Below are positions 56,367 through 64,000 of a DNA stretch of 64,000 nt, piece after piece; position 1 is the stretch's first letter; the number at the start of each line of letters is the position of its first letter. Below the pieces are notes generated by a model. It was not told the DNA's origin, searched no databases, and worked only from the letters and a program-made list of their open reading frames with translations. Position numbers and translations under genes: made by a program. The stretch comes from Arsenophonus fragariae. GTDB lineage: Bacteria > Pseudomonadota > Gammaproteobacteria > Enterobacterales > Enterobacteriaceae. Where the stretch lies: the NCBI GenBank assembly GCA_047291315.1, contig JBDPYZ010000009.1:1-64000 (forward strand), given 5' to 3'.

Positions 56367-58313
56367 CTAGGCCATAAGTCGTGCAATAATATTGCGGGTT
56401 TCCATTCGAACGTCTTCAAGCTGAACATTAATCACATCGTTAAGTTTATAAACAGTAACACCTTTAATTATTACAGCGCCTGCTTCTTGACTGCACTGTA
56501 TTTCTTTCCGAACGGAGTGGATAAAAGGTGCTGGAATAAAGGCACTAGCGCCATTTTCTGTTAATCGAATGCGGATCCCACCACGAGTAATGTCGGTTAT
56601 TTTGGCAGCAAAAATAGTGTTAGTTTTGGCAAAAGGTTTTAGGAAACGCGCATATAACCAATCACCTATATCGCGTTCAGCTAAACGATTAGCACGCTTG
56701 CGATCAGTAATTTTTGCCATCAGAGTTTCAGATGGTTTTGTGATATTATGCTGCTCATTATTTATTATAGCTTTTAATAAACGATGGTTGATCATATCTG
56801 TATACTTACGGATCGGCGATGTCCAGGTTGCATAGGCATCAAATCCCAAACTATAATGGGCCGCCGGCGTGGTTTTAATTTCAACAAAAGCTTGGAAACG
56901 ACGTATTCGACTGTCAAGAAATTGGGTTTGTTGTTGATCTAATAAACGCCGTAAACGACAAAATCCTTCTAGAGTTAACAGTGTTTCTGCATTTTGTTCA
57001 ATACCACTTTCTTGCAAAATGGCAATAACGTTATCAATCTGAGCAGGTTCAAAACCATTATGAACATTAAAAATACCAGTTCCTAATTTATCTTTTAATA
57101 CTTTTGTTGCACAAAGATTGGCCGCAATCATTGCTTCTTCGACTATACGATTAGCAATTCGACGTTTTTCCGCCAATATGTTAGTAACATTGCCATTTTC
57201 ATCAAGTACAAAGCGATAATCAGGTCGATCTTTAAATACCAAAGCATGAGTTAGCCGCCAGACACAACGTTTTTTGCACATTTCATTGAGCAATAATATT
57301 TGCTGTTTGATTATTTCATTTTCTGGTTGCCACTTATTTTGCTGTTCCAGCCAGTCAGAAACATCATCGTATACCAACTTGTTTTTTGATGCGACCCAAG
57401 CCAGGCAAAATTGAATATTTTCAGCTAATTGTCCATCTTGCTTAATGTCGAATTGACAGACTAGAGCTGGGCGGCGCTCATTAGGGCGCAAAGAGCACAA
57501 ATTATCCGATAATTCCCGCGGTAACATCGGAATATTGAAGCCAGGTAAGTAATTGGTATATCCACGTTGTTGGGCAATGGTATCTAACTCACTGTTTACA
57601 GGGATATAACTTGTCGGATCGGCGATGGCAATAAAAATGCGTAATTGGTCATCATCAATACGCTCTATATAAAGCGCATCATCCATATCTTCGGTACTAG
57701 CACTATCAATAGTAATAAAGTTAAGATGAGTAAGGTCATGTCGTTCTGATCTCTGTTCTTCAATGGTACAACTTTGCATTTTAGGCGCTTCGCGCTCTAA
57801 TTGATGCCGACTTAATGTTACCCACCAAGGGGCAAAATGGTCATCACTATGGGTAATATATTGAATTATTTCTGCTTGAAATCCTCCTTGATTTTTTAAT
57901 GGGTGACGACGGATTTCTGCTATTACCCAATCATATTGCATCAAATCATGACTAAGTTGTTGCGCTGGACGACAAAAAATATTTTCTTTTAATACTGGGT
58001 GATCTGGTTTGACATAAAGCCGGTTATCATTATTTCTTTTTTGAATACGGCCTACAAATCGAGTGAGAAAGGGCTCAATTAATTGTTCTGGTTCAACAAT
58101 TTCACGATCTTTATTTGTGTGAATGGTTGCGATTATTCGATCACCATGCATCACTTTTTTCATTTGTGGTGGTGAAATGAAATAAGTTTTCGTTCCATCG
58201 ACCTCAAGAAAGCCAAAATTTTTTTCTGTACTTTTGACAATCCCTTCAACACGAGGCGTTTGGGCATTTAATTGCTGTTTTAGCTGCGCTAGCAGCAGGT
58301 TATCTTGAAACAT
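56367..58313 (-). CDS. rnb: exoribonuclease II
   Basis: Processive 3'-5' exoribonuclease for single-stranded RNA. From the ATG at 58313 it has 648 residues (E. coli 644). Cold-shock domains lie at the N-terminus (EGIVKSTEKNFGFLEVDG). The RNB catalytic domain has DSASTEDMDDALYIE (metal-binding Asp cluster), GYTNYLPGFNIPMLPRELSD and ATWTSPIRKYTDMINHRLL. A C-terminal S1 domain ends it (DITRGGIRIRLTENGASAF). An in-frame ATG three codons earlier (58322) is an alternative start; the shorter one has GGATAG upstream. Confidence 0.96.
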   Translation of the reverse strand: MFQDNLLLAQLKQQLNAQTPRVEGIVKSTEKNFGFLEVDGTKTYFISPPQMKKVMHGDRIIATIHTNKDREIVEPEQLIEPFLTRFVGRIQKRNNDNRLYVKPDHPVLKENIFCRPAQQLSHDLMQYDWVIAEIRRHPLKNQGGFQAEIIQYITHSDDHFAPWWVTLSRHQLEREAPKMQSCTIEEQRSERHDLTHLNFITIDSASTEDMDDALYIERIDDDQLRIFIAIADPTSYIPVNSELDTIAQQRGYTNYLPGFNIPMLPRELSDNLCSLRPNERRPALVCQFDIKQDGQLAENIQFCLAWVASKNKLVYDDVSDWLEQQNKWQPENEIIKQQILLLNEMCKKRCVWRLTHALVFKDRPDYRFVLDENGNVTNILAEKRRIANRIVEEAMIAANLCATKVLKDKLGTGIFNVHNGFEPAQIDNVIAILQESGIEQNAETLLTLEGFCRLRRLLDQQQTQFLDSRIRRFQAFVEIKTTPAAHYSLGFDAYATWTSPIRKYTDMINHRLLKAIINNEQHNITKPSETLMAKITDRKRANRLAERDIGDWLYARFLKPFAKTNTIFAAKITDITRGGIRIRLTENGASAFIPAPFIHSVRKEIQCSQEAGAVIIKGVTVYKLNDVINVQLEDVRMETRNIIARLMA

Positions 58314-58448
58314 ACTATCCATATTTGCGTCGTTAAATTAAAATTTACCCATATTTTGCTCAAGTTGAGTAGTATGGGCAAGCAGAATAATAATATTTTT
58401 TACTTTAATAAAAGCGTATTTTAAAGTTCGTTTTGAAAATACTAATTG

Positions 58449-59090
58449 CTAGGTTGTTGGGTATTGTTTGTCGTTAAATTCACATAAATTTTCGATAATA
58501 CAGGAGCCACAACGTGGTTTTCTGGCAGTACATGTGTAACGGCCGTGTAGTATAAACCAGAGGTGGCAATCCACTTTAAATTCAATTGGTACTACTTTCA
58601 GTAACTTTTGTTCAACTTCTATAACATTCTTACCTGGGGCAAAATTTGTGCGATTACAAACGCGAAAAATATGGGTATCAACAGCAATTGTTGGCCAGCC
58701 AAAGGCGGTGTTCAATACCACATTTGCGGTTTTACGGCCGACACCGGGTAAGGATTCCAAGGCTCCACGATTTTCAGGCACCGCGCCGTTATATTTATCA
58801 ATTAATATCTGACAGGTTTTAATAATATTTTCAGCTTTAGTATTAAATAAGCCGATTGTTTTGATGTAACGCTTTATTTCATCGATACCAAGGGTTAGCA
58901 TTTTTTCAGCTGTATTAGCGATCGGGTAGAGTTTTGTTGTTGCTTTATTGACATTAATATCAGTCGATTGTGCGGAAAGTAATACAGAAATAAGTAATTC
59001 AAAAGGCGAATTAAAAATAAGCTCCGTTGCTGGCTTTGGATTGTTGTCACGTAAGCGAGTCAGGATAGTTATCCGCTTTTGTTTATTCAT
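58449..59090 (-). CDS. nth: endonuclease III
   Basis: DNA glycosylase/AP lyase that removes oxidised pyrimidines. The 213 residues (E. coli 211) include the helix-hairpin-helix LPGVGRKTANVVLN with catalytic Lys120, and Asp138 in TIAVDTHIFRV. The C-terminal [4Fe-4S] cluster ligands Cys187, Cys194, Cys197 and Cys203 have the family spacing. It is the last gene of the rsx operon and overlaps rsxE by 8 bp, as in E. coli. Confidence 0.97.
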   Translation of the reverse strand: MNKQKRITILTRLRDNNPKPATELIFNSPFELLISVLLSAQSTDINVNKATTKLYPIANTAEKMLTLGIDEIKRYIKTIGLFNTKAENIIKTCQILIDKYNGAVPENRGALESLPGVGRKTANVVLNTAFGWPTIAVDTHIFRVCNRTNFAPGKNVIEVEQKLLKVVPIEFKVDCHLWFILHGRYTCTARKPRCGSCIIENLCEFNDKQYPTT

Positions 59091-59817
59091 ATTTTATTTG
59101 ACCTTTATCCTTGGCTAAATTACTTTTATTGGGAAAAGAAGTTGGTTTTACAACAGATTGCTGTTGTTTTTGACTGATATATTTTTTTATTCTTTCATCG
59201 ATTAAATATTTACCTGCTAGCATCAAACCTAATCCAATGAAAGCTCCAGGAGGTAATATAGCTAATAAAAAAGGCGAATTGAGATGAATAACCTCAATTC
59301 GCAATATTTTGGCCCATTCTCCTAATAGCAAATTTGCACCATCAAATAGTGTACCGTTGCCTAAAATTTCTCTCATTGCACCTAAAAAAAATAGCGCTAT
59401 CGTCGCACCTGCTCCCATTGCCAAACCATCGATTGCTGAGTTATAGACATTATTTTTCGTGGCATAAGCTTCAGCTCGCCCAATAACAATACAGTTAGTG
59501 ACGATCAGCGGAATAAAAATACCTAAAGATTGATATAAACCAACCGCATAGGCGTTAATTAACATCTGCACAACGGAGACAATCGATGCAATAATCATTA
59601 CATAGATTGGAATACGTATTTCACTTAGGATCCAATGACGGAATGTTGAGACCGTAATATTGGTAAAAAACAGCACGAATGTTGTTGCTAGTCCTAATCC
59701 TAACGCATTGGTGGCGGTAGAGGAAACAGCTAACAGCGGGCACAAACCTAATAATTGAACCAATGCCGAATTGTTTTCCCATAACCCTTGGATAAAAAGT
59801 TTCTTAATTTCATTCAT
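59083..59817 (-). CDS. rsxE: RsxE, SoxR-reducing complex subunit
   Basis: Integral membrane subunit of the Rsx (Rnf-like) electron-transfer complex that keeps SoxR reduced. From the ATG at 59817 it has 244 residues. It starts MNEIKKLFIQGLWENNSALV, and LLGLCPLLAVSSTATNALGL holds a conserved membrane Cys. PIYVMIIASIVSVVQMLINA and IVTNCIVIGRAEAYA hold the second conserved Cys. The frame opens to 59880, but the extension overlaps rsxG and is unlike RsxE. It starts 5 bp after the rsxG stop. Confidence 0.95.
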   Translation of the reverse strand: MNEIKKLFIQGLWENNSALVQLLGLCPLLAVSSTATNALGLGLATTFVLFFTNITVSTFRHWILSEIRIPIYVMIIASIVSVVQMLINAYAVGLYQSLGIFIPLIVTNCIVIGRAEAYATKNNVYNSAIDGLAMGAGATIALFFLGAMREILGNGTLFDGANLLLGEWAKILRIEVIHLNSPFLLAILPPGAFIGLGLMLAGKYLIDERIKKYISQKQQQSVVKPTSFPNKSNLAKDKGQIKYE

Positions 59818-59822
59818 AGCTA

Positions 59823-60449
59823 TTAATTTGAGCATGATGGATAAGTCGATAATTTTTGTGGCACTGATTGTATAAACCATGCAGTTCTCTTACTGGCATT
59901 AATCACGGCTCTTGGCGTAATGGTGGCGCCAGTAAATTGGTCAAAATCGCCCCCATCTTTTTTTACTGCCCAACGTGGACTATGTTCTGAGTCAATTTTT
60001 TTACCTGAGAAATGGTTGATCCAATTTGAAATACGAATATCAATTTTATCACCTAATCCAGGTGTTTCATTATGTTCAGTTACATGAACACCAAGTACTT
60101 TGCTATGGAAATCAGCTGCGACTAGTAATTTTATTGCGCCTGAATACCCATCAGGCGCGGTACTTTCTATGATGGCAGCAATAGGTTTTCCCGCTTTTCT
60201 GGCTATATAGAGATGATGAGGTAGCGAGCTACCTAATACTTCATTTTTACTTACTAAATAGCACTCTTTGGTTAAATCATTATCATATAAGTCAGAGGAA
60301 ATAATTTGATTAAAGAGTTTTTGTTGCTGAATTTGTGTCTGGCTATTGATGGTACTTTTAGTGATGGTATAAACCGCTGCTGTCAGTCCGGTGGTAGCGG
60401 CAGCAAAGAGAGCCAATATCAAGCCGTGATGTCTAATGGATTTTAACAT
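59823..60449 (-). CDS. rsxG: RsxG, FMN-carrying Rsx subunit
   Basis: Periplasm-facing subunit with a covalent FMN. The 208 residues (E. coli 206) have one N-terminal membrane helix (about 9-30) and an FMN-binding domain ending in DQFTGATITPRAVINA. Thr176 of the TGAT motif is the flavinylation site. ETPGLGDKIDI is also conserved. The ribosome site is AGGAG. It lies 9 bp after rsxD. Flavinylation needs ApbE, which is not in this window. Confidence 0.95.
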   Translation of the reverse strand: MLKSIRHHGLILALFAAATTGLTAAVYTITKSTINSQTQIQQQKLFNQIISSDLYDNDLTKECYLVSKNEVLGSSLPHHLYIARKAGKPIAAIIESTAPDGYSGAIKLLVAADFHSKVLGVHVTEHNETPGLGDKIDIRISNWINHFSGKKIDSEHSPRWAVKKDGGDFDQFTGATITPRAVINASKRTAWFIQSVPQKLSTYPSCSN

Positions 60450-60458
60450 AACTGCTCC

Positions 60459-61541
60459 TTATTTATGGCCATAAACACGAGGCTGGCTATAGTGATCAAT
60501 TAGTGGTACTGCGATATTGGTCAGTAATACCGCAAAAGCAACAGCATCAGGATAACCACCATAAACGCGAATGATCCAGATTAATAAGCCAATCATCGCA
60601 CCATAAATAAGACGGCCACGCGGGGTTGTAGCGGCCGTAACTGGATCGGTGGCAATAAAAAAGGCGCCAAGCATGGTTGCACCTGAAAAGAGATGTATCA
60701 TAGGGGAAGCGTATTTTGATGGCATGATGAACCAACTCAGTAATGAACAGAATATTAGCGTGGCTAAAAATGCTAGAGGAATTTGCCAGCTAATTATTCG
60801 GCGATTAATCATGATAATACCACCAAACAAATAGGCAAGATTAACACATTGCCAACCACCAGCTAATGAACCTTGTAAAATAGGTTGTTGGAGTATTTGG
60901 CTTATCGAGTGTGTTAATAAACCAGTTTTAAAACTATCGAGAGGTGTCGCTTGACTTACACCATCAAAATCTAGCGTTAATTGGTTTAATATAGCTCCTG
61001 TAGTAGTATGGTCGGTAAAAATCACTTGTAGGCTAGCTAAAGCATAGGCAGGAGTAGATTGAATCTCGATCGGCGGTAACCAACTGGTCATTTGGACAGG
61101 AAATGAGATCAATAATACCACATAACCTACCATTGCTGGATTAAACGGATTTTGGCCTAGCCCGCCATAGACATGCTTAGCAATTAATATGGCAAAAGCA
61201 GTACCTAAAACCACAAGCCACCAGGGTGATAAAGGCGGGATACTAATGGCTAATAGTAAGGCGGTAATCAATGCAGAATTATCTTTTAAATGTGTAATAA
61301 TCGATAATTTTCGTAGCTGTAAAGCGGCAGCCTCACTAATGAAAGCCGTTATAATGGCTAATAAAATTTGGTAAATTATCCCGCTACCAAAAAAGTAAAT
61401 TTGGCAGGTAATACCGGGAATGGCAGCGATAATAACCCATAACATGAGTTTACTGGTACTTTGTTTTTCATGAGTAAAGGGTGAACTGGCAATTTTTAAC
61501 CGGTCCATCTGACTATCAGTAGGTATTGGTCTGAATTTCAT
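60459..61541 (-). CDS. rsxD: RsxD, membrane subunit of Rsx complex
   Basis: Polytopic membrane subunit with a covalent FMN. The 360 residues (E. coli 352) include KHVYGGLGQNPFNPAMVGYV, the FMN-linking SQATPLDSF (Thr199), and the SGATMLGAFFIATDPVTA segment. About nine hydrophobic helices are visible. The order rsxC-rsxD-rsxG-rsxE with short gaps shows one operon. Confidence 0.95.
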   Translation of the reverse strand: MKFRPIPTDSQMDRLKIASSPFTHEKQSTSKLMLWVIIAAIPGITCQIYFFGSGIIYQILLAIITAFISEAAALQLRKLSIITHLKDNSALITALLLAISIPPLSPWWLVVLGTAFAILIAKHVYGGLGQNPFNPAMVGYVVLLISFPVQMTSWLPPIEIQSTPAYALASLQVIFTDHTTTGAILNQLTLDFDGVSQATPLDSFKTGLLTHSISQILQQPILQGSLAGGWQCVNLAYLFGGIIMINRRIISWQIPLAFLATLIFCSLLSWFIMPSKYASPMIHLFSGATMLGAFFIATDPVTAATTPRGRLIYGAMIGLLIWIIRVYGGYPDAVAFAVLLTNIAVPLIDHYSQPRVYGHK

Positions 61542-61567
61542 TTTTCAGCTCATTTATTGTTCAATTA

Positions 61568-63214
61568 TTAGTAAGTTTTACTCTGGGCATTACGTTTGGC
61601 TTTAACACGGGCAATAGCCGCGGAAATGGCGGCTTTGCGTGGATCAGCTGGTTGTTGTTGTGTCGTTGTTTCTATCGCTACGTCTGATTGACTTTCTGCC
61701 GCTTTTTTAGCTGCTTGAATAACACGTAGTTGGGCTTTTCTGGCTTGGTGAGCTTCAATAGCTGCCTGGTTATGCCGTTGTTGACGTAGAATTTTTTCCC
61801 GTTCAAGCCGTATTTTTTTAGTCTCAAAACGTTTTTTGGCATCAGAGGTACGTTGTTTCTCTTGGGCTATTGCTTTGATTTCAGCTTTTTCTTGTCGATA
61901 GTATTGGACAAGAGGAATATTACTTGGGCAAACATAAGCACAAGCACCACATTCTATACAGTCGGATAAATTATATTTTTCCGCTTTTCCATGCTCCCGT
62001 CCTCGACTAAACCAATAAAGTTGTTGTGGTAATAAATTAGCCGGGCAAGCTTGAGTGCAAAGACCACAGCGAATACAAGCTCCCTCAATGCTAGGTTCAC
62101 CTATTTCTGCTAATGTAGGAACAAGGATACAGTTGTTAATTTTAATAATGGGAGCGGTTAAATCAGGCAAAGTAAATCCCATTAATGGCCCTCCCATAAT
62201 AACCATTTGTTCTGGTTGAGGCTCCATACCAACTTGTTGCAATAGAAATCTGACAGGGGTGCCCAAACGAACCCAATAATTGCCAGTATTTTGTATTGCA
62301 GCCCCGGTTAATGTTACCACCCGCTCAATTAACGGTTCACCATCGATAATGGCTCGTTTAATGGCAAACACAGTGCCAACATTTTGCATCAATATACCAA
62401 TGAAAGAAGAGTGAATACCACTGGATATTTCTTTACCTGTTAATATCTTAGTTAATTGTTTAGCTCCGCCTGAAGGATACTTCGTTGGGATTACTCTTAA
62501 TTTAATCATAGCTTGTTGGCCTAAAAGTGCTTCTTTTATGGCTGCTATTGCTAGGGGCTTATTATCTTCAATACCAATCAAAACTTCTTTCGGTTTTAGT
62601 ATATGTATTAGTATCAGTATTCCTTCGATGATTTCATTAGCATGCTCTTGCATTAATAGATCATCGGCGGTTATATAAGGTTCACACTCTGCGGCATTAA
62701 TAATCAAAGTGTTAATTAACTTATTGCCATTTTTTAACTTTGTTGCGGTAGGAAAGCCTGTGCTACCTAATCCCACTATGCCAGCTTGCTCGATATGTAA
62801 CAATAAGACTTTAGCAGAATATTGTAAGTAGTTGGGTAAAGGTTTGCGTTCACACCATTGATCTTTACTATCTGGTTGTAGCCGGATACAAAGTTCTTTT
62901 AGGCCGGAAGGGTGTGCTATTATATGTGGCTCTATAGCAGTGATAGTACCTGAGGTAGTTGCATGGACAGGGATCCTACGATCACAACCTTTGGTCAGTG
63001 CTTGTCCTTTTAAAACATAGTCACCGGTTTTGACAATGATATCGCCGGCTGAGCCTACATGTTGTTGAATAGAAATAATCAATTCATCAGCTAAGGGGAG
63101 TGTATGTAAAGGAACCTGGTTGGATAGTGTTTTCATTTCAGCTGGATGTATGCCACCTGAAAAAGCCCAAATTTTTTCTTTATTTGAGGTTAATTTTTTG
63201 AAAAAGTTAAACAT
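61568..63214 (-). CDS. rsxC: RsxC, NADH-binding Fe-S subunit
   Basis: Peripheral subunit thought to take electrons from NADH. From the ATG at 63214 (AAGGAG site 7 bp upstream) it has 548 residues. It starts MFNFFKKLTSNKEKIWAFSG and has the NADH/FMN region (GLGSTGFPTATKL, NAAECEPYITADD). Two [4Fe-4S] motifs follow, CIRCGLCTQACPANLLP and CIECGACAYVCPSNIPL. The Lys/Ala-rich C-terminal coil ends with a single ADPRKAAISAAIARVKAK unit. E. coli RsxC (740 aa) has several copies, so the tail repeats have been lost or never expanded. It overlaps the rsxB end by 8 bp. Confidence 0.95.
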   Translation of the reverse strand: MFNFFKKLTSNKEKIWAFSGGIHPAEMKTLSNQVPLHTLPLADELIISIQQHVGSAGDIIVKTGDYVLKGQALTKGCDRRIPVHATTSGTITAIEPHIIAHPSGLKELCIRLQPDSKDQWCERKPLPNYLQYSAKVLLLHIEQAGIVGLGSTGFPTATKLKNGNKLINTLIINAAECEPYITADDLLMQEHANEIIEGILILIHILKPKEVLIGIEDNKPLAIAAIKEALLGQQAMIKLRVIPTKYPSGGAKQLTKILTGKEISSGIHSSFIGILMQNVGTVFAIKRAIIDGEPLIERVVTLTGAAIQNTGNYWVRLGTPVRFLLQQVGMEPQPEQMVIMGGPLMGFTLPDLTAPIIKINNCILVPTLAEIGEPSIEGACIRCGLCTQACPANLLPQQLYWFSRGREHGKAEKYNLSDCIECGACAYVCPSNIPLVQYYRQEKAEIKAIAQEKQRTSDAKKRFETKKIRLEREKILRQQRHNQAAIEAHQARKAQLRVIQAAKKAAESQSDVAIETTTQQQPADPRKAAISAAIARVKAKRNAQSKTY

Positions 63215-63821
63215 TTGCTTGCTCCTTACTAGCAAATGCAACTGTTGGCGTTGAGCTCGATGGAGTTGTAATATTTTTTACTGGAATAGTGGTGAGATCC
63301 CATTTCCAGTTTTTGATGGTGGTTTTTATCGGTAACATAGTAATACAGTCTGTTGGGCATGGGGCAACACAAAGATCACAACCGGTACAGAGATCTTTTA
63401 CCACCGTATGCATAGCACGTGTTGTTCCGACGATAGCATCAACGGGGCAAGCTTGAATACATTTAGTGCAGCCAATACAGTTGGCCTCATCAATAAAAGC
63501 AACTTTTCGTTCTGGTGTTAATTTATCTTCATCGAGCGCTTGTGGTTCCATATTAAGTAATTCGGCAATTTTTAACATTGCTTGTTCGCCGCCGGGCGCA
63601 CATTTATTTATGGTCTCACCACTATTGGTTATTGCTTCAGCATATGGGCGGCAACCTGGATAGCCGCATTGGCCACACTGACTTTGAGGTAAAAGCTGAT
63701 CAATTTTTTCCACTATTGGATCATCTTTTATTTTAAAATGAAGAGCTGCAAATCCTAAAATAAGGCCAAAAATAAGTCCAAATCCGGCAATAACGCCGAT
63801 TGCAATTAATAAAGTACTCAT
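63207..63821 (-). CDS. rsxB: RsxB, Fe-S subunit of Rsx complex
   Basis: Electron-transfer subunit with a membrane-anchoring N-terminal helix (STLLIAIGVIAGFGLIFGLI). Three cluster-binding regions follow: QCGQCGYPGCRPYAEA (with a further Cys at the KCAPGG), CIGCTKCIQACPVD and CTGCDLCVAPCPTDC. The 204 residues are somewhat longer than E. coli (192) at the C-terminus. The start overlaps the rsxA stop (TAATG). Confidence 0.96.
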   Translation of the reverse strand: MSTLLIAIGVIAGFGLIFGLILGFAALHFKIKDDPIVEKIDQLLPQSQCGQCGYPGCRPYAEAITNSGETINKCAPGGEQAMLKIAELLNMEPQALDEDKLTPERKVAFIDEANCIGCTKCIQACPVDAIVGTTRAMHTVVKDLCTGCDLCVAPCPTDCITMLPIKTTIKNWKWDLTTIPVKNITTPSSSTPTVAFASKEQANV

Positions 63822-64000
63822 TAGAATTTTACCAAACCACTAAATCCCATAAACGCTAAAGACATTAGGCCGGCAGTAATGAGACCAATAGAAGAGCCGC
63901 GAAAGGGGGCTGGAACATTTGCTACCGCGATACGTTCACGGATGGCAGAAAATAGTACCATCACTAAAGAAAACCCTATTGCGGCAGCAAAACCGTAAAC
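63821..64000 (-). CDS. rsxA: RsxA, membrane subunit (partial, runs off the window)
   Basis: Only the last 59 residues are in the window: VYGFAAAIGFSLVMVLFSAI, RERIAVANVPAPFRGSSI, then two hydrophobic stretches ending AFMGFSGLVKF. This matches the C-terminus of E. coli RsxA, a six-helix membrane subunit. The upstream part and operon promoter lie beyond position 64000. Confidence 0.93.
   Translation of the reverse strand, partial: VYGFAAAIGFSLVMVLFSAIRERIAVANVPAPFRGSSIGLITAGLMSLAFMGFSGLVKF

Overview
The window is an AT-rich stretch of an enterobacterial chromosome in active decay. Gene identities and order match the E. coli gapA-msrB-yeaC-pncA-ansA-sppA-ydjA-selD-topB / xthA / purU-rssB-galU-hns-tdk-adhE-ychE / cls-tonB-yciABC-trp / rnm-yciO-rluB-yciK-sohB-topA-cysB-acnA-ribA-lapAB-pyrF-yciH-osmB-rnb / nth-rsxEGDCBA neighbourhood. 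Long gene-free spacers, many frameshifted or deleted genes beside intact housekeeping genes, and loss of amino-acid synthesis and stress functions point to a host-associated gammaproteobacterium part-way through genome reduction. An Arsenophonus/Morganellaceae-like insect symbiont is my inference from overall resemblance; no search was run.

Region 1 (1-21001): intact gapA, yeaC, ansA, sppA, ydjA, topB, xthA, purU, rssB, galU and hns. Broken msrB (methionine sulfoxide repair), pncA (nicotinamide salvage), selD (selenophosphate), a LysR-type regulator, tdk (thymidine salvage) and adhE (fermentation).

Region 2 (about 21185-28075): a decayed accessory island between adhE and a ychE remnant. It holds a lambda-type integrase and overlapping excisionase (both broken), small phage ORFs, an SSB, a frameshifted YqaJ/lambda-type exonuclease and a 5'-truncated DUF1071-type annealing protein, that is, a lambda-Red-like recombination module. 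A head-to-head junction near 24715 joins it to a coiled-coil/membrane ORF, an unrecognised broken gene and a broken DUF2235 (Tle1-type) lipase resembling type VI secretion effectors. The opp operon, next to ychE in E. coli, is absent.

Region 3 (28577-39790): cls, tonB, yciA, yciB, yciC and a BON lipoprotein are intact. The whole trp operon (trpE, trpGD, trpCF, trpB, trpA) is destroyed by frameshifts and deletions, though the TAATG couplings between genes and a Trp-rich leader ORF remain visible. trpA still has an open frame but has lost about 57 central residues.

Region 4 (39944-64000): rnm, rluB, yciK, sohB, topA, cysB, ribA, lapA-lapB-pyrF-yciH, rnb, nth and rsxE-G-D-C-B-A (rsxA runs off the edge) are intact. 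yciO, sodC, acnA and osmB are broken. Envelope quality control (SppA, SohB, LapAB, Cls), DNA topology (TopA, TopB, H-NS) and SoxR reduction (Rsx) are kept, while tryptophan synthesis, several salvage steps and oxidative-stress enzymes are lost. I found no tRNA, rRNA or CRISPR array and no convincing riboswitch.
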